64,000 nt of DNA from Mycoplasma anserisalpingitidis (GTDB taxonomy: Bacteria; Bacillota_I; Bacilli_A; Mycoplasmatales; Metamycoplasmataceae): assembly GCF_007858495.1 (NCBI RefSeq), contig NZ_CP041663.1:434001-498000 (forward strand), read 5' to 3'. The notes beneath the pieces were generated by a model. That model ran no database searches. It was not told the DNA's origin and saw only the letters and a list, made by a program, of their open reading frames with translations. A program made the translations under genes and the position numbers. Of the stretch, positions 1 through 11,326 are shown piece after piece. Every line of letters starts with the position of its first letter. Position 1 is the first letter of the stretch.

Positions 1-194
<194 letters not shown>

Positions 195-202
<8 letters not shown>

Positions 203-3200
203 TATCTACCTCTCCTGATTCTAGGTATTGGAAGATATCATCATCTTCTTCCTCGTTATTTTTCTCTTTAAGAGTTAATTTCATTCCTAAACCTCTAAGT
301 TCATAGCTAAGAACATTAAATGATTCAGGTGTACCTGGTTTAGGTAATTCTCTACCACTAGCTAAAGCACTATAAAGTAAGTTTCTTCCTTGAATATCAT
401 CAGATTTGTAAGTCAAGATTTCTTGTAGAACATTTGTTGCACCATAAGCTTCAATAGCTCATGTTTCCATTTCTCCAAATCTTTGACCCCCGTTTTGACT
501 TTTTCCTCCAAGTGGTTGTTGTGTAATTAATGAGTAAGGACCAACACTACGACCGTGCATCTTATCGTCGATCATGTGGTTAAGTTTAAGCATGTACATA
601 ACTCCAACAGAAACTGGGTTGTCAAATTTTTCACCTGTAACTGGATCAATTAAAATTTGTTTTCCTGTTTTTGGAAGTCCGGCTTCTTCAAGAGCGTTTT
701 CGATATCTTGTTTTTTAACACCATCAAATGAAGGAGTAACGAATTTTACACCAAGTTTACGAGCAGCCATTCCAAGGTGAAGTTCAAGAACTTGACCAAT
801 ATTCATACGAGATGGCACCCCTTGAGGGTTAAGCATGATATCTACTGGTGTACCATCTTCAAGGTGTGGCATATCTTCTTCAGGTAAAACAATAGAGATA
901 ACCCCTTTGTTACCATGACGTCCAGCCATCTTATCACCAACTTTAATTTTTCTCTTTTGAGCAATAGAAACTTTAACAATCTTGTCAATACCATCTTCAA
1001 GAACATCACCAAGTTCTCTACTTAATACTTCAACACCTATAACTGTACCATTGTGACCGTTTTTAACTTTTAGTGATGTGTCTCTATCACTTGAAGGTCT
1101 TTGTTGTAGGATTGCCATCAATAATTTTTCTTCCTGAGTTGGATTTTCTTCACCTTTAGGGCTTACACGACCTACTAGAACATCACCAGGAACTACTTCA
1201 GAACCAACTCTAACAATTCCATTTTCATCTAAGTTTCTTAATGAATATTTTGAAACGTTTGGAATTGAAGCTGTTAATTTATCATCACCAGCTTTACTAT
1301 TTCTGAATTGAATTGTTTGTTCTTCAATATGAATAGAAGTATAAACATCATCCTTAACAAGCTTTTCATTTAAGATGATAGCATCTTCGTAGTTATATCC
1401 GTTTCAAGTTGTAAAAGCAACTAAAACGTTTTTACCTAAAGCTAATTCTCCGTTTTTGAACGATGAACCATCAACGATTAATTCACCTTCTTCAACTTTA
1501 TCACCAAGTTTTACAATTGGAATTTGGTTAATAACTGTACCTTGATTTGATCTTTCAAAGTTTCTTAAAACGTATTTATCAGTTGTTCCTTTATCATTTT
1601 TAATGTGAATTTTTTGTGAGTCAACATAAACAACCTCACCAGCATTTTTAGCCACTAAGTTGTATGCTGAATATTTAGCAATATCTCCTTCAATACCTGT
1701 TGCAACATAAGGAGCTTCAGCTTGAAGAAGGGGAACTGCTTGACGTTGCATGTTAGAACCCATAAGAGCACGGTTAGCATCGTCATTTTCTAAGAAAGGA
1801 ATTGCACCAGCAGCTACCGAAACCATTTGTTTTGACGAAACCTCAATAAAATCTACTTCACTTGGTTTATCAATAACATAGTTATAATTATGTCTAATTG
1901 TGATTAATTCATCAACAATTCTGTTGTTTTCATCAACAGTTACTGATGATTGAGAGAATTTATATCCAATTTCTTCAGAAGCTGTTAAATATCTAACATC
2001 ATTATAATCAATAACACCATTATTAACTTTAAAATAAGGAGTTTGTAAGAATCCCATTTCATTTACTTTTGCATATGTTGCGTAGTTTAAAATAAGTCCA
2101 ATGTTTGGTCCTTCTGGAGTTTCGATAGGACAAATTCTTCCATAGTGAGTTGAATGAACGTCACGAACTTCGAATTGAGCAGTATCACGGTTAAGACCAC
2201 CAGGCCCAAGAGAAGTAACACGACGTTTATTTGACACTTCAGCTAGAGGGTTAATTTGATCCATGAATTGAGAAAGTTTTGATGAGTTAAAGAATGTTTT
2301 CATTTGATTTGTGATCAATTTATTATTTGTAACATTTTTCGCCGTTACTTTTTCAGGTTCTTTAGCTCCCATTCTTTCACGCGTAGTTTTTTCTAATTTT
2401 GATAATGCTACATTTAATTGATTAGCTAATAATTCTCCTACAGAAACAATTCTTTTGTTTACCATTGAATCAGGATCATCATCAGTACCTATTCCATCAA
2501 TTAAGTTAAAGTAGTAACTGATGGCAGCAACAATATCAGAAATTAATAAATGTTGTTCATCAGAACGTTGATCATTACCAATAACTAAAATTGGTTCAAT
2601 ACTTTCATCTTCTAAACTTTTTCTATTTGGGTATACTTTTACTTTAGAAATTTTGATTCTTTTAGCTAAACTCTTAGTTTGAGGAGTGATTAAGTTATAG
2701 TAAACCAATTCTGGATTAACATTTTCAATATAATCCATAGCTAAAATTTTCTCTTTGAATGATTTATTAATTTCTAAAGCTATTTCATGTGTAATAAGTG
2801 TTCCCTTAGTAAATAACACTTCACCACTTTTAGCTTTAAGATCTTCAGCTAAATATGTTCCAACAATACGGTCAACAACACTCAATTTGTTGTTTAACAT
2901 ATAACGACCTGTTGCTGAAAGGTTGTAACGTTTCTTATCAAATAAAATGTTTGGAATTAATGATTTTTTAGCATCAACAGAAATACGGTCACCTTTTCTT
3001 AATCATCTGAATAATTCTTCTTGACACATATCAATCATTTCTTCATCACTGATTTCAGGTGTATTAATTAACTTATCTCTGTTAAGTGTTTCTAACAATT
3101 CATCACTTGTTCCGAATAATTTTTTAATTGTTTCAGGCATAATACCTAAAGCCACTAAGAAGGTTGATAAAGCCACGTTTTTATTTTTGTCTATTTTAAT

Positions 3201-3794
3201 TTTTACTGTGTCAACATTAGATGAAGTAATTTTGTGCGAAACTTCAACTCATGATCCAATTCTAGGTAAAATTTCTAATTTGTTAAAAAGGTCATCAGAT
3301 TGCTTGTTACGAACACCTCTTCCGAAGTACGCACCAGGCGATCTAATCAACTGACTAACAACAACTTTCTCAGAACCGTTAATGATAAAGCTTCCGCCAC
3401 TTGTCATTAAAGGGATTTCTCCAAGAAGAACTTCATCTTCTTTAACTTCTCCTGTACTTGTAATTTCACGCTTTAAAGTTGCATAAACTTTAGCAGAGAA
3501 ATTTATCCCTTTAGCTTTACATTTTCTAATTTCTTCACCTTCACTGGTAATTTTTTTGTAAGGATATGCAATTCTTAAACTCTTCTTTACATAATCAAGT
3601 TTAACTTTTTTGTCAGCGGCTTCAATTGGATAATGTTCTAATAAAGCCTCTTCGATGTTATTTTTTAAGAAATTATCAAAACTATCTTTGCTAGTTGATA
3701 AGATATTAAAAACTGGAAGAGAATGCTTAGTTACTGAGTAATCTCTTCTTTGAGTATTTTTTCCGAATGTACTAATTCTGTAATTTTGATCCAT
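195..3794 (-). CDS. rpoB: RNA polymerase beta subunit
   Basis: This 1199-aa protein is the catalytic beta subunit of RNA polymerase. It is one open frame with several internal TGA codons read as Trp; read with the standard code it would look broken into pieces. Landmarks in order are the N-terminal lobe (SPGAYFGRG), the rifampicin region ([13 protein letters not shown], then [13 protein letters not shown]), [20 protein letters not shown], the [14 protein letters not shown] segment, [14 protein letters not shown] near the C-terminal third, and [16 protein letters not shown] close to the C terminus. Residue 526 by E. coli numbering is Asn instead of His. The start is set by MDQNYRIS behind an AAGGAG ribosome site. 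rpoC overlaps its 3' end by 8 bases. It lies downstream of rplJ-rplL but about 330 bases away. Confidence 0.98.
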
Positions 3795-4124
3795 CTTCGC
3801 TCCTTATAATCAAAATGTATTAAAAAAGTATTAAAAAATACTTTATTTTTAAAATACATATAAAGCATATAAATGATACCAAAAAAGCATTTTTTTTAAA
3901 GTAAAAATTTATTGTGTTTTTACCTATTTTTAAGTAGTTTTTCAACATTATTTTTTGTTAAAAATAACAATTTCGTTAGTGATTTAATGAAAAATAATTC
4001 TGAAAACTTTTGATTTTTAATCTTAAATTTAGTTATTGATTTTCTTATTTTACACATAATTACACAAAACTTATAAAGATAAATAAAAAAGCCATTAAGG
4101 CTTTCAATCATTTTATGACAATAA
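3795..4124 (-). other. Intergenic region between rplL and rpoB
   Basis: This 330-base stretch has no supportable gene. It holds the rplL terminator at its upstream end (4083-4110) and a second A/T-only hairpin (AAGTATT paired with AATACTT, 3825-3844) followed on the minus strand by a T run. The second hairpin lies just before the rpoB ribosome site and could attenuate readthrough into rpoB. A small open frame at 3920-4156 has no ribosome site or recognisable sequence and overlaps rplL. Confidence 0.5.
4083..4110 (-). terminator. Terminator after rplL
   Basis: On the minus strand AAAGCC, a short loop and GGCTTT form a hairpin followed by TTTTTATTTA, about 15 bases after the rplL stop. Confidence 0.8.
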
Positions 4125-4493
4125 TTAGTCGATTGATACTTCAGCACCAGCTTCAACTAAAGCAGCTTTAATTTGTTCAGCTTCTTCTGGTTTAATGTTT
4201 TCTTTAATAGCAACTGGAGCAGAGTCTACTAATTTTTTAGCATCCATTAATCCTACTCCTAAAAGGTCTTTAACTACTTTAATAACAGCAACTTTGTTAG
4301 AAGCTGATTTTAATGTAACTGTAACTTCTGATTTTTCTTCTTCAGCAGCTGCAACAGGACCAGCAGCAACAGCAACAGCAGCAGTTGGGTCAATTCCAAA
4401 TTCTTCTTTCATTGCGTCTACTAATTCCATAATTTCTTTAATTGTCATTTCTTTTAATGATTCGATGAATGATTCTCTTGTTAATTTAGCCAT
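4125..4493 (-). CDS. rplL: 50S ribosomal protein L7/L12
   Basis: L7/L12 forms the ribosomal stalk as dimers bound to L10 and recruits translation GTPases. The 122-aa protein has the N-terminal dimerisation helix ([23 protein letters not shown]), an Ala/Pro/Glu hinge around residues 36-54, and the C-terminal factor-binding domain with [22 protein letters not shown]. Length is normal for the family. It follows rplJ after 36 bases with its own AAGGAAA-type ribosome site and ends at a terminator. Confidence 0.97.
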   Translation of the reverse strand: MAKLTRESFIESLKEMTIKEIMELVDAMKEEFGIDPTAAVAVAAGPVAAAEEEKSEVTVTLKSASNKVAVIKVVKDLLGVGLMDAKKLVDSAPVAIKENIKPEEAEQIKAALVEAGAEVSID

Positions 4494-4529
4494 AATATTA
4501 TTTCCTTTCTTAATATTTTAATTATTTTA

Positions 4530-5027
4530 TTATTCTGATTTACCTTCACTAATTAATTTAAGTGAAAGAGATACTTGTTGTAATGGTGCCATCATTGAAC
4601 GAGCAAGAATTCCGAGTGCTTCTTCGTAGCTTGGTAATGTAGCAACATCATTAACACCTTTAGCATCAATAGCTTTACCTTCGTATGTACCAGCTTTGAT
4701 AACCATAATTTTGTTATCTTTAGCAAAGTTAACTAATAATTTTGCTGCTGACATAGCATCATTGTGTGAAAAAGCAAAAATGTTTGGTCCTACAAGGTGA
4801 TTTTCAAGTCCATTGATTCCTAAATCTTCAACAGCCAATTTAAATAAACGGTTCTTGTAAACTTTAATTTCAACACCAACTTTTTTAGCTTCTCTTCTTA
4901 GGTTAAGAAGTTCTTCAACAGTTAATCCACGGTATTCTGCAAAAGCAATTGCTTGAGATGCATTAATTTTATCTTTAATTTCGTTAACAACTTGTCTTTT
5001 TGCAATTCTTAATTTTGATTCAGCCAT
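4530..5027 (-). CDS. rplJ: 50S ribosomal protein L10
   Basis: L10 (165 aa) anchors L7/L12 to the large subunit and is the translational repressor of its own operon in many bacteria. The start MAESKLRIAKRQVV was chosen because AAAGGAGA lies just upstream; a longer in-frame start at 5090 would lie inside the structured leader and is unlikely. Typical L10 segments are seen: AFAEYRGLTVEELLNLRR, VYKNRLFKLAVE, and GPNIFAFSHND in the place of the family's GP..ia...d motif. The last 30 or so residues form the L12-binding helix. Confidence 0.97.
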   Translation of the reverse strand: MAESKLRIAKRQVVNEIKDKINASQAIAFAEYRGLTVEELLNLRREAKKVGVEIKVYKNRLFKLAVEDLGINGLENHLVGPNIFAFSHNDAMSAAKLLVNFAKDNKIMVIKAGTYEGKAIDAKGVNDVATLPSYEEALGILARSMMAPLQQVSLSLKLISEGKSE

Positions 5028-5140
5028 ACAATCTCCTTTCATAATATATATAAGCAACACATTAAGATAAAGATTATAAATGATATACACTCGGTAACAT
5101 TTTTAAGCTATGCCGTTACTGTCTTGATGTATTGCTAATT
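5028..5140 (-). promoter_or_regulatory. L10-type ribosomal protein leader
   Basis: The 5' untranslated region of rplJ is enclosed by a nine-pair stem: GCAATACAT (5135-5127) pairs with ATGTGTTGC (5062-5054) on the minus strand with one G-U pair. Inside it, AGTAAC/GTTAC arms and the element ACCGAG resemble the leader that L10-L12 binds in Firmicutes. A TATAAT-like promoter element lies just upstream (about 5143-5150). The assignment rests on position and fold by eye, not on a covariance model. Confidence 0.65.
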
Positions 5141-5218
5141 TATTATAATATAAAATATAAAAAACCCAAACTTTTTTATAGCTTGAATTTTCTTAAATCT
5201 AAAGTTAGTTAACTATTC

Positions 5219-6577
5219 TTAATTATGGTTGTTTTTTACATAAATTTCAAAATGAAATGGTCTTATTACATCACTAAAATATGAAATTCCACTGGTATAA
5301 ATTATTTTTAAATCATCTTTAATTGTAAATTTTTTAGTCGAAATATATGGATTAAAAACAAAATAGTAGGTTTCATCATCAGTTGTAATTTTATATATAA
5401 AGACTTTTTCAGTAATGGGAGACTGGATTTTCATTTTTATTTCGCTTGAAATAATTAATTTTAATTTGAAATAAAAATTACTTAAAACTAAAATTTGTGT
5501 AAAGAATGTTTTTTCTAAATCTACATTATTCAGATAAGAATCAGTTTTTATATTTAATTTTTCAAAAACTTTTAATGAATTTTGACTATATTTTTCTAGA
5601 TTAGGGATATAAACATTATAAATTGATTGTGACATCAATGCTTGAAGAGATAAAAAGCACTTAATTATTTCTATCTTATAAAACTTGGAATCTGAGAAAT
5701 TATTAAATCGATTATTAATTAAGTCATCATTTAAAACAAATGATATTTTGTTTAAATATAATGATTCAATATTATTCATAAGATCTTCAACTTTTTCAAA
5801 GTTTGACAAATCATAAAAATAATCATCGAAATATGTTAAATCTAACATTAAGTTAAAAAACTCTTTATTGCTAAAATTATCCTTTATTACAAAATTAACG
5901 TTGTGTTTTTGTTTGATAACACCAAAAATATGGTTTATTTCTTCAATAAAACTATGTGGTTCTTGTTCTGTGTTTTTGCTGAATACCTTATAAAGATCAT
6001 TTATTACAAAACCACTTGCCATAAAAGAAGTTTTTAAATACCCTACTATTTTTATTAGTGATTCTTTAAAATAACTTTGTCCATTTTTAGAGATTTTAAG
6101 TGTGAAGCTTTGTGTTTTAATAAAATCAATTAAATTTTCTTTAGTTTCTGAGTTGTTTTTTTGATATCAGAAATTACTTGAATCGATTGAATTAGAATTT
6201 AATTCAGCATATTCTAAAATTCTAGATATTCTTTTTTCAAATGAAAAAATTTCATCGACAGAAATACTAAAATAAACTTTTAATCCTGAAGAAATAAGTT
6301 TTCTACAAAAAATTTTTATATTTCTAATTATTTCAATTTTATTCTTAATTTGCTCTTGATTGTTAGAATATTCAAAATTAAGTAAATTATTTAATTTGGG
6401 GAAAACAATAATCGAAGCAGTATTTTCCATTATATTGACATTTTTTAGAAATGAAACTAAATACTCTCTGATAATATTTTTGTCACATGTATCAAAAATA
6501 AATTTGTTTAGTTCTATATATGTTCTATGATTTGAAATAAATTCGGTTTTTTTATTCTTGTTAGTCAATTTTTGCAA
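5219..6577 (-). CDS. Hypothetical protein, 452 aa
   Basis: I do not recognise this protein. It is Asn/Lys/Phe-rich, with no signal peptide, no clear membrane segment and no known catalytic motif that I can see. One in-frame TGA at 6167-6169 (read as Trp) joins two halves that would look like separate genes in the standard code. Its start overlaps the 3' end of holA by 17 bases, so it is probably cotranscribed with the comEA-comEC-holA group and translationally coupled to holA. In Bacillus, holA is followed by rpsT; this gene is not rpsT. It ends about 80 bases from the rplJ promoter. Confidence 0.75.
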
Positions 6578-7499
6578 ACTGTTTAATCAAGAAAGTTTCA
6601 AATTCTTTTTCAATTTCCGCTCCTTTATAAATAACTCTTTCTTCTAATTTTGCTACTTCTTTAATTATTTTGAGTGTTTTTTTATATCCATACTTATTGA
6701 ACAATGAGTTGGCCTTTTTAATTCTAAATTCATGAATTTTCAAGTAACCGGACATTTGCATTGTTGTGAAATCCATTTTCTTTAGTCTGTAAACTTTATG
6801 AGCTAATGAAAAAATGCTATTTATTTGCATTAAAAGGGTATAATGTTCGACACCTTCTTCTATTTGTTGTTTATAATTTTTTCAAATTTCAGAGAAATTA
6901 TATGACTCTAATGAGTTAGAAAATCCAAATATGTTATTTAAATTGTATTTTGGAATGCTTGAATTAAACATTTCTGAGGTTATAGTTTTGTTTTCTGTAA
7001 GCAACTTATCAATTTCACTAATAATTATCGATAAATTGTCAGGTAATATCTCACTCAAAACTACAGCATCAGCTTGAGAAATTGTTCCACCTTTTTGTTT
7101 TATATAATTAAAAATTGAACCTGGTAAATCTTTTTTTGATATTTTTTTCGACTCTATAATTTTCGCTTCATTAAGAATCTTATTGGTTAAGACATTTTTT
7201 TCTAATTTCGAATCATTTGTTACAAATATAATTTGATCATTTTGGTTTGAATCCAATAAATCAACAATTAAATCTAATTTTTCATTACTAATTTTTTTTG
7301 ATACTAAACCCTCAAAATCTTCGATAATTATCAATCTATTTTGTTCAAACAAACTCAAAGACGAAAGAATTTCACATAATTCTTCAAAACTATTATTAGT
7401 GTCTCATCTATAAATATTTGAATCAGAAAATTTCTTCTTTAACTTGTTTAATTCATTTTCTATAAAATACGGCTCATCACCAAAAATACAATAAATCAT
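6561..7499 (-). CDS. holA: DNA polymerase III delta subunit
   Basis: The delta subunit of the clamp loader opens the sliding clamp. The 312-aa protein begins MIYCIFGDEPYFIENELNKL, the typical start of the delta AAA+-like fold without a Walker A. The C-terminal collar domain shows the family pattern: SLAHKVYRLKKM, then YLKIHEFRIKKA and KLEERVIYKG. The frame includes TGA codons read as Trp. A TATAAT box at 7511-7506 sits 6 bases before the ATG, so the gene probably also has a leaderless transcript of its own. It follows comEC by 65 bases, the same order as in Bacillus. Confidence 0.88.
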
Positions 7500-7505
7500 A
7501 TCTAT

Positions 7506-7511
7506 ATTATA
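7506..7511 (-). promoter_or_regulatory. Likely -10 element of a leaderless holA transcript
   Basis: TATAAT on the minus strand ends 6 bases before the holA ATG, with no ribosome site between them. Confidence 0.5.
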
Positions 7512-7564
7512 AATTTTTATTTTGACTTTAGAGAAATTTGAAAATTTATTTTAACAACAGTTTT

Positions 7565-8929
7565 TTAGGTTATATTCAAATTATTAATCACTAATTTTGA
7601 TATTAAAATAGTAAAAATTAAACATAAAACTAAATTTAGGTTTAAATGAAAATCCGTAGTCAAAGTTACATTAACAATGTTGAAAAAATTAAATATTAAT
7701 TTAAAAAATAAATAGTAAAAATCAACAATGTCCGGAATAAATCAAAATATTAAGTTAAGTATAATTGAAAATTCAATCACAAAACTAAAAATAAAAATAT
7801 TCAAAATAGATAAAATATTAAAATTATTTTGATTAGTTAAAGAAATTAATAATGAAAAACAATAACAATAGAAAAATATAGATATTTTATTCAAAAAAAT
7901 CTTTTTCTTAGTCTTTTCAATTCTTCTAAAAACTAAAATCACTATTGTGATTAAATACGAATATCAAAAACTTATAGTGAAAATAAAAAACGGATTAATA
8001 ATTAATGAAATTAATAAAGTAATAAAAACAACAAATAATTTTTGATTAACGAAATAGAACTTATCTTTTTCTCTTATTTTCACAAGGTTAATAAAATTTA
8101 CTAAAACTATGTATATATAAGCTCTTAAAGTCGAAACAGAAAAGTTAACAAAAATAAAATAGATACTTAAAATTAGCAGCGGTAAATAAACATCAAAATT
8201 GAATTTTAGTCTTACAAATATTTTTTTAAAGATAGTAAAAATAATATTGAAATGGAAGCCACTGATGACTATCAAATGTACTATCCCTAAACTTCGACTA
8301 ATATCTAAAATATTTGAATCACTATCATATTTTCCAAAAAGTAATGGTAAGGTCATGTTTTTATATGATTCTCTGTTGAAAAAATTTAAGTTAAAAAATC
8401 TTTCAATTCAACTTAAGTCAAATTCAATTTTAGAATAATTTTTTAGTTTTATAAATCCAAATACAAATTTTGAATATCAAAAATTTTTACTTTCATTATT
8501 AAAATTATTAATTGAAAATGTAGATAAAATTTTATCTCCTACATCAAAATCATAACTATTTCTAAAAAGAACATATCTCTTGTTAGAATATTCAATTAAA
8601 TAATAATTTTGACTTTTAGAAATTATTTTTATTTCAGATTGAACTACCTCATTTTGATAGGTTGTCACAAAATGTTTTCAAACTAATAGTGATATAAATA
8701 ATAATAAAACACTTATAACATTAACCAAAAATAACTTTCTTTCTTTAATAAATAATAAAGAGATAAAAACCATACAGAATAATAATAAAAGGTTAAAACT
8801 AAAGAATAACTTAACGAAAATGATTAAGTTAATTATTAAAAGCAAACTTTTTAATCTAATATCAAAAACTTTTTTAATTTTGTCAAAGTAGTCACCCCAA
8901 CACCCCTTATACTTGCGATATCTTCCCAA
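7565..8929 (-). CDS. comEC: ComEC/Rec2-type DNA uptake channel, short form
   Basis: ComEC forms the inner-membrane channel that takes up single-stranded DNA in transformation. The 454-aa product has many membrane segments and the diagnostic competence-domain motif LGIVHLIVISGFHFNII (family: HL-(x)-SG-H). Several TGA codons are read as Trp. It lacks the C-terminal metallo-beta-lactamase-like domain of full ComEC; I see no HxHxD motif. The first ATG is at 8929, inside comEA, giving a 79-base overlap; the true start may be further downstream. Neighbours comEA and holA support the call. Whether it works in DNA uptake cannot be told from sequence. Confidence 0.85.
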
Positions 8930-9348
8930 GAAACCCTCTTATTAATATTTTTTTGTTTAAATTCTCATAATAATTCTGAGATTTTTTTAGTTATCCCACG
9001 ATAGTAGAAATCTTGAAAACTATTGATTGAATTTCACGTTATTTTTGAATTTTCAAATGGAATGAAAATAGAAACATTTATTGGTGCTTTTTCTTCTAAA
9101 TTAATATTAGATAAATCTGCTTGAGAAAGTACTTTAGCCTTAAAAAATAACTCTCTATACGTAAGTTGTACTTCTGAACTTATTTCATTAAACTTAACTG
9201 CCCCCTCAAGTTTATAAGTATAAATTTCTTGCTTATTTTCAGTCTTTTTACTTTCTATAAAAGAATTAGGAAAAACAGTATAGTAGACAACCGCACCACT
9301 AACAATAATAAAAATCAAAGTTATAAAAATATTCATTTTTTGTTTCAC
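8851..9348 (-). CDS. comEA: ComEA-like membrane-anchored DNA-binding protein
   Basis: This 165-aa protein has an N-terminal membrane segment (about residues 5-24), then an SLBB-like part (YTYKLEGAVKF, then LSQADLSNINLEEKAPINV followed by IFIPF) and one C-terminal helix-hairpin-helix (VSWEDIASIRGVGVTTLTKL). That order matches ComEA, the DNA receptor of the uptake machinery. Three TGA codons are read as Trp. Its end overlaps the comEC frame by 79 bases. The start is either the ATG at 9348 or the one four codons on; no strong ribosome site is seen. The helix-hairpin-helix is shorter and more divergent than in Bacillus. Confidence 0.78.
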
Positions 9349-9428
9349 ACTTATTTATGTCATAAAAAAATTAGTTGAACTAAAAAAGGAAAAAATAAAA
9401 TAAAAATAGGAATTAATCCTATTTTGTG

Positions 9429-9668
9429 TTAATCTTTAGCATTTTGCATTGAACGCATCACTTGTCTAATTTGTGCTTCAGATGCTTTTCTACCCATTTG
9501 AGCAAACATAACTCTAATTTGTTTTTCAGTAATTGGTGGGTTTTCCTTAATTTGTTTTTGAAACATGTGTCTTACAACAAAAAATGTTATTATTCCGGTA
9601 AAGATGGCTGCTGCAATAATTGTACCAACAATCATCAACACTAATTGTCATACTTCAAACTGTACCAT
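9429..9668 (-). CDS. YneF/UPF0154-family small membrane protein
   Basis: This 79-aa protein has one N-terminal membrane segment (LMIVGTIIAAAIFTGIITFF) followed by NPPITEKQIRVMFAQMGRKASEAQIRQ, the signature of the YneF (UPF0154) family in Firmicutes and mycoplasmas. The start MVQFEVWQLV was chosen because GAAAGGA lies 7-10 bases upstream; it needs one TGA as Trp. The function of the family is not known. It appears to be transcribed alone or with comEA. Confidence 0.88.
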
Positions 9669-10426
9669 ATATATCCTTTCTTTGTTAGAATGTATATTAA
9701 TTATAACTTATTTATACTAGTTTTCTTAATATATTTATAGCTAACAGGAAAAATATTAAGGTTTTATTGTTAATATTTGGGTCTGGCAAAAATGTAGAGA
9801 ATAATTTCTCCATACATTTTTTCCACCACCCATTATTAAATTATAGTCCATCTGATATTTTTGACTTCTAAATAGCTTTATATTAAGCAAATTACACAAA
9901 AACAATTTTAATAAATAAGCTTAAAATCTAAAATCTTAAGTGCTTTACAGTTGAAAAATAATTGAGTTTAACAAGTTAATTTAATTAAGATTAAAAAATG
10001 TCAACTAGATGCTAATTCATATTGATGAAAAATGTGTTATTTAGTAATATGAAATTTTTACCATCTCTAAATTTTTAATAGATTTATAATAAATAAAATA
10101 TTAAAATTAAATTAGTTAAAAGATTGAATTTAGGAGAAATATCAAGTACAAAAAACAATGAATATAATCAAAATGAAACGATTAATAGGTTGGTTAATGC
10201 TACTAAAACTTAATGCACAAACATTACAATTAAAGATTCAAATAAAATCAAAGATTATATTTAATATCAACCTAATAATTTACTAAGATAATGCAATTTG
10301 AATAAAAATATGAACTGCTCTATCAAATTTCAAAAATAGAAGAATATATATCAAAAATTTCTATGAAACTTGATTGATTTTCAATTAAAAAAACTATAAT
10401 TCAATTCGTGGTAAGCGGAGGATGTA
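9669..10426. other. Gene-poor region, probably decayed sequence
   Basis: About 760 bases carry no gene I can support. A hairpin at 9783-9822 (AATGTA/TACATT and GAGAA/TTCTC arms, T or A runs on both sides) looks like a terminator. Past it there are only short frames, for instance one from about 10153 of some 40 codons with no ribosome site. The stretch could be the remains of a lost gene. Confidence 0.4.
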
Positions 10427-10543
10427 ATGGAAAAAACCAAATATGAACTTCACAAAATTAGACTTACAAAAGTTTATGATAAAACAAAAGGATGATATAT
10501 AAAAACTCTGCCAAATAAAACAAAGGCAGATAATTTAGGATAA
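10427..10543 (+). CDS. Possible 38-aa peptide before a membrane protein
   Basis: A short frame with start MEKTKYELHK and end KADNLG is preceded by a strong ribosome site (GGAGGATGTA) and stops 2 bases before the ATG of the next gene, with which it would be cotranscribed. It has one TGA as Trp. I do not recognise it. It could be a real small protein, a leader peptide, or the tail of a decayed gene; the ribosome site is the main argument. Confidence 0.4.
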
Positions 10544-10545
10544 AA

Positions 10546-11295
10546 ATGTATTTATATTTAAATAGCTTTTATGGTTTATTAATTACATCTATAATAACAG
10601 CATTATTTATAGTAATAATTTTTTCTTGTGCTCTAACTCCATATTCAAAAATGATTAATTTAAATAAAAAACTAAAATACAAAAAAATATTTTTTAAATA
10701 TGAATTTCGAACAGATTACTTAAAACCAATAATAATATTTTATGCTATCTTCGGTGTGCTATTTTTAAGTATTATCGTTACCATATTTGTCATTGATAAT
10801 ATATATTGAAAACATTCACATTTTTTCTTTAATGTTTGGCTTTGTTTTATTGTGTTATTTTTATCAAATATTGTTCTTTTCATATTCGATAAAAAATATA
10901 AAAAATTGATTAAAAATATCAAAATTACTGAATTTAAGTTAAGTAAAAAGATGTTGGTAAAACAAAATATTTTTAGCGACTTTAACAACACTAATTTGAT
11001 CTACGGAAATACAATGGGTAGAAAATATAAATTAAAAGATTTAAGTATAATTACAAAAATATGAAAAATTTTCGCTAAAAAATACTTAGCCCTTAAAATA
11101 TTTAGAATTCTAGTTTTTTACACTCCAGAGTGCTTAAATCTTCATAAATATGTAGATACAAAAAATCATCACGAAGTTTATACTATGTACTTAAATATCG
11201 CTTTTAAACAGTGAAGTTATTTAACTAAAAGCAACGATTCAAACTTATTTATAGATCAAATAGCAAAATTAAAACACCTAATAACCGTTGAATAA
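10546..11295 (+). CDS. Hypothetical membrane protein, 249 aa
   Basis: This unrecognised protein has three likely membrane segments in its N-terminal half (about residues 8-30, 62-84 and 94-114) and a basic, soluble C-terminal half. Three TGA codons are read as Trp. It follows the possible small peptide after 2 bases and has no ribosome site of its own, which suggests coupled translation. It ends at a strong terminator shared with the convergent M42 peptidase gene. No function can be given. Confidence 0.7.
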
Positions 11296-11326
11296 AAACA
11301 CAAAGTTTTATTAACCTTGTGTTTTT
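11294..11326. terminator. Bidirectional terminator
   Basis: AAAAACACAA (11294-11303) pairs with TTGTGTTTTT (11317-11326). The hairpin overlaps the stop codons of both convergent genes and has A/T runs on both sides, so it can serve both strands. Confidence 0.85.

Noticed and set aside
3920-4156. 78-aa minus-strand gene between rplL and rpoB
   Set aside because: No ribosome site, overlaps the rplL 3' end and terminator, and low-complexity sequence.
10140-10290. Short frame of about 42 codons in the gene-poor region
   Set aside because: No ribosome site and no recognisable sequence; uses TGG for Trp, unlike its neighbours, but is too short to judge.
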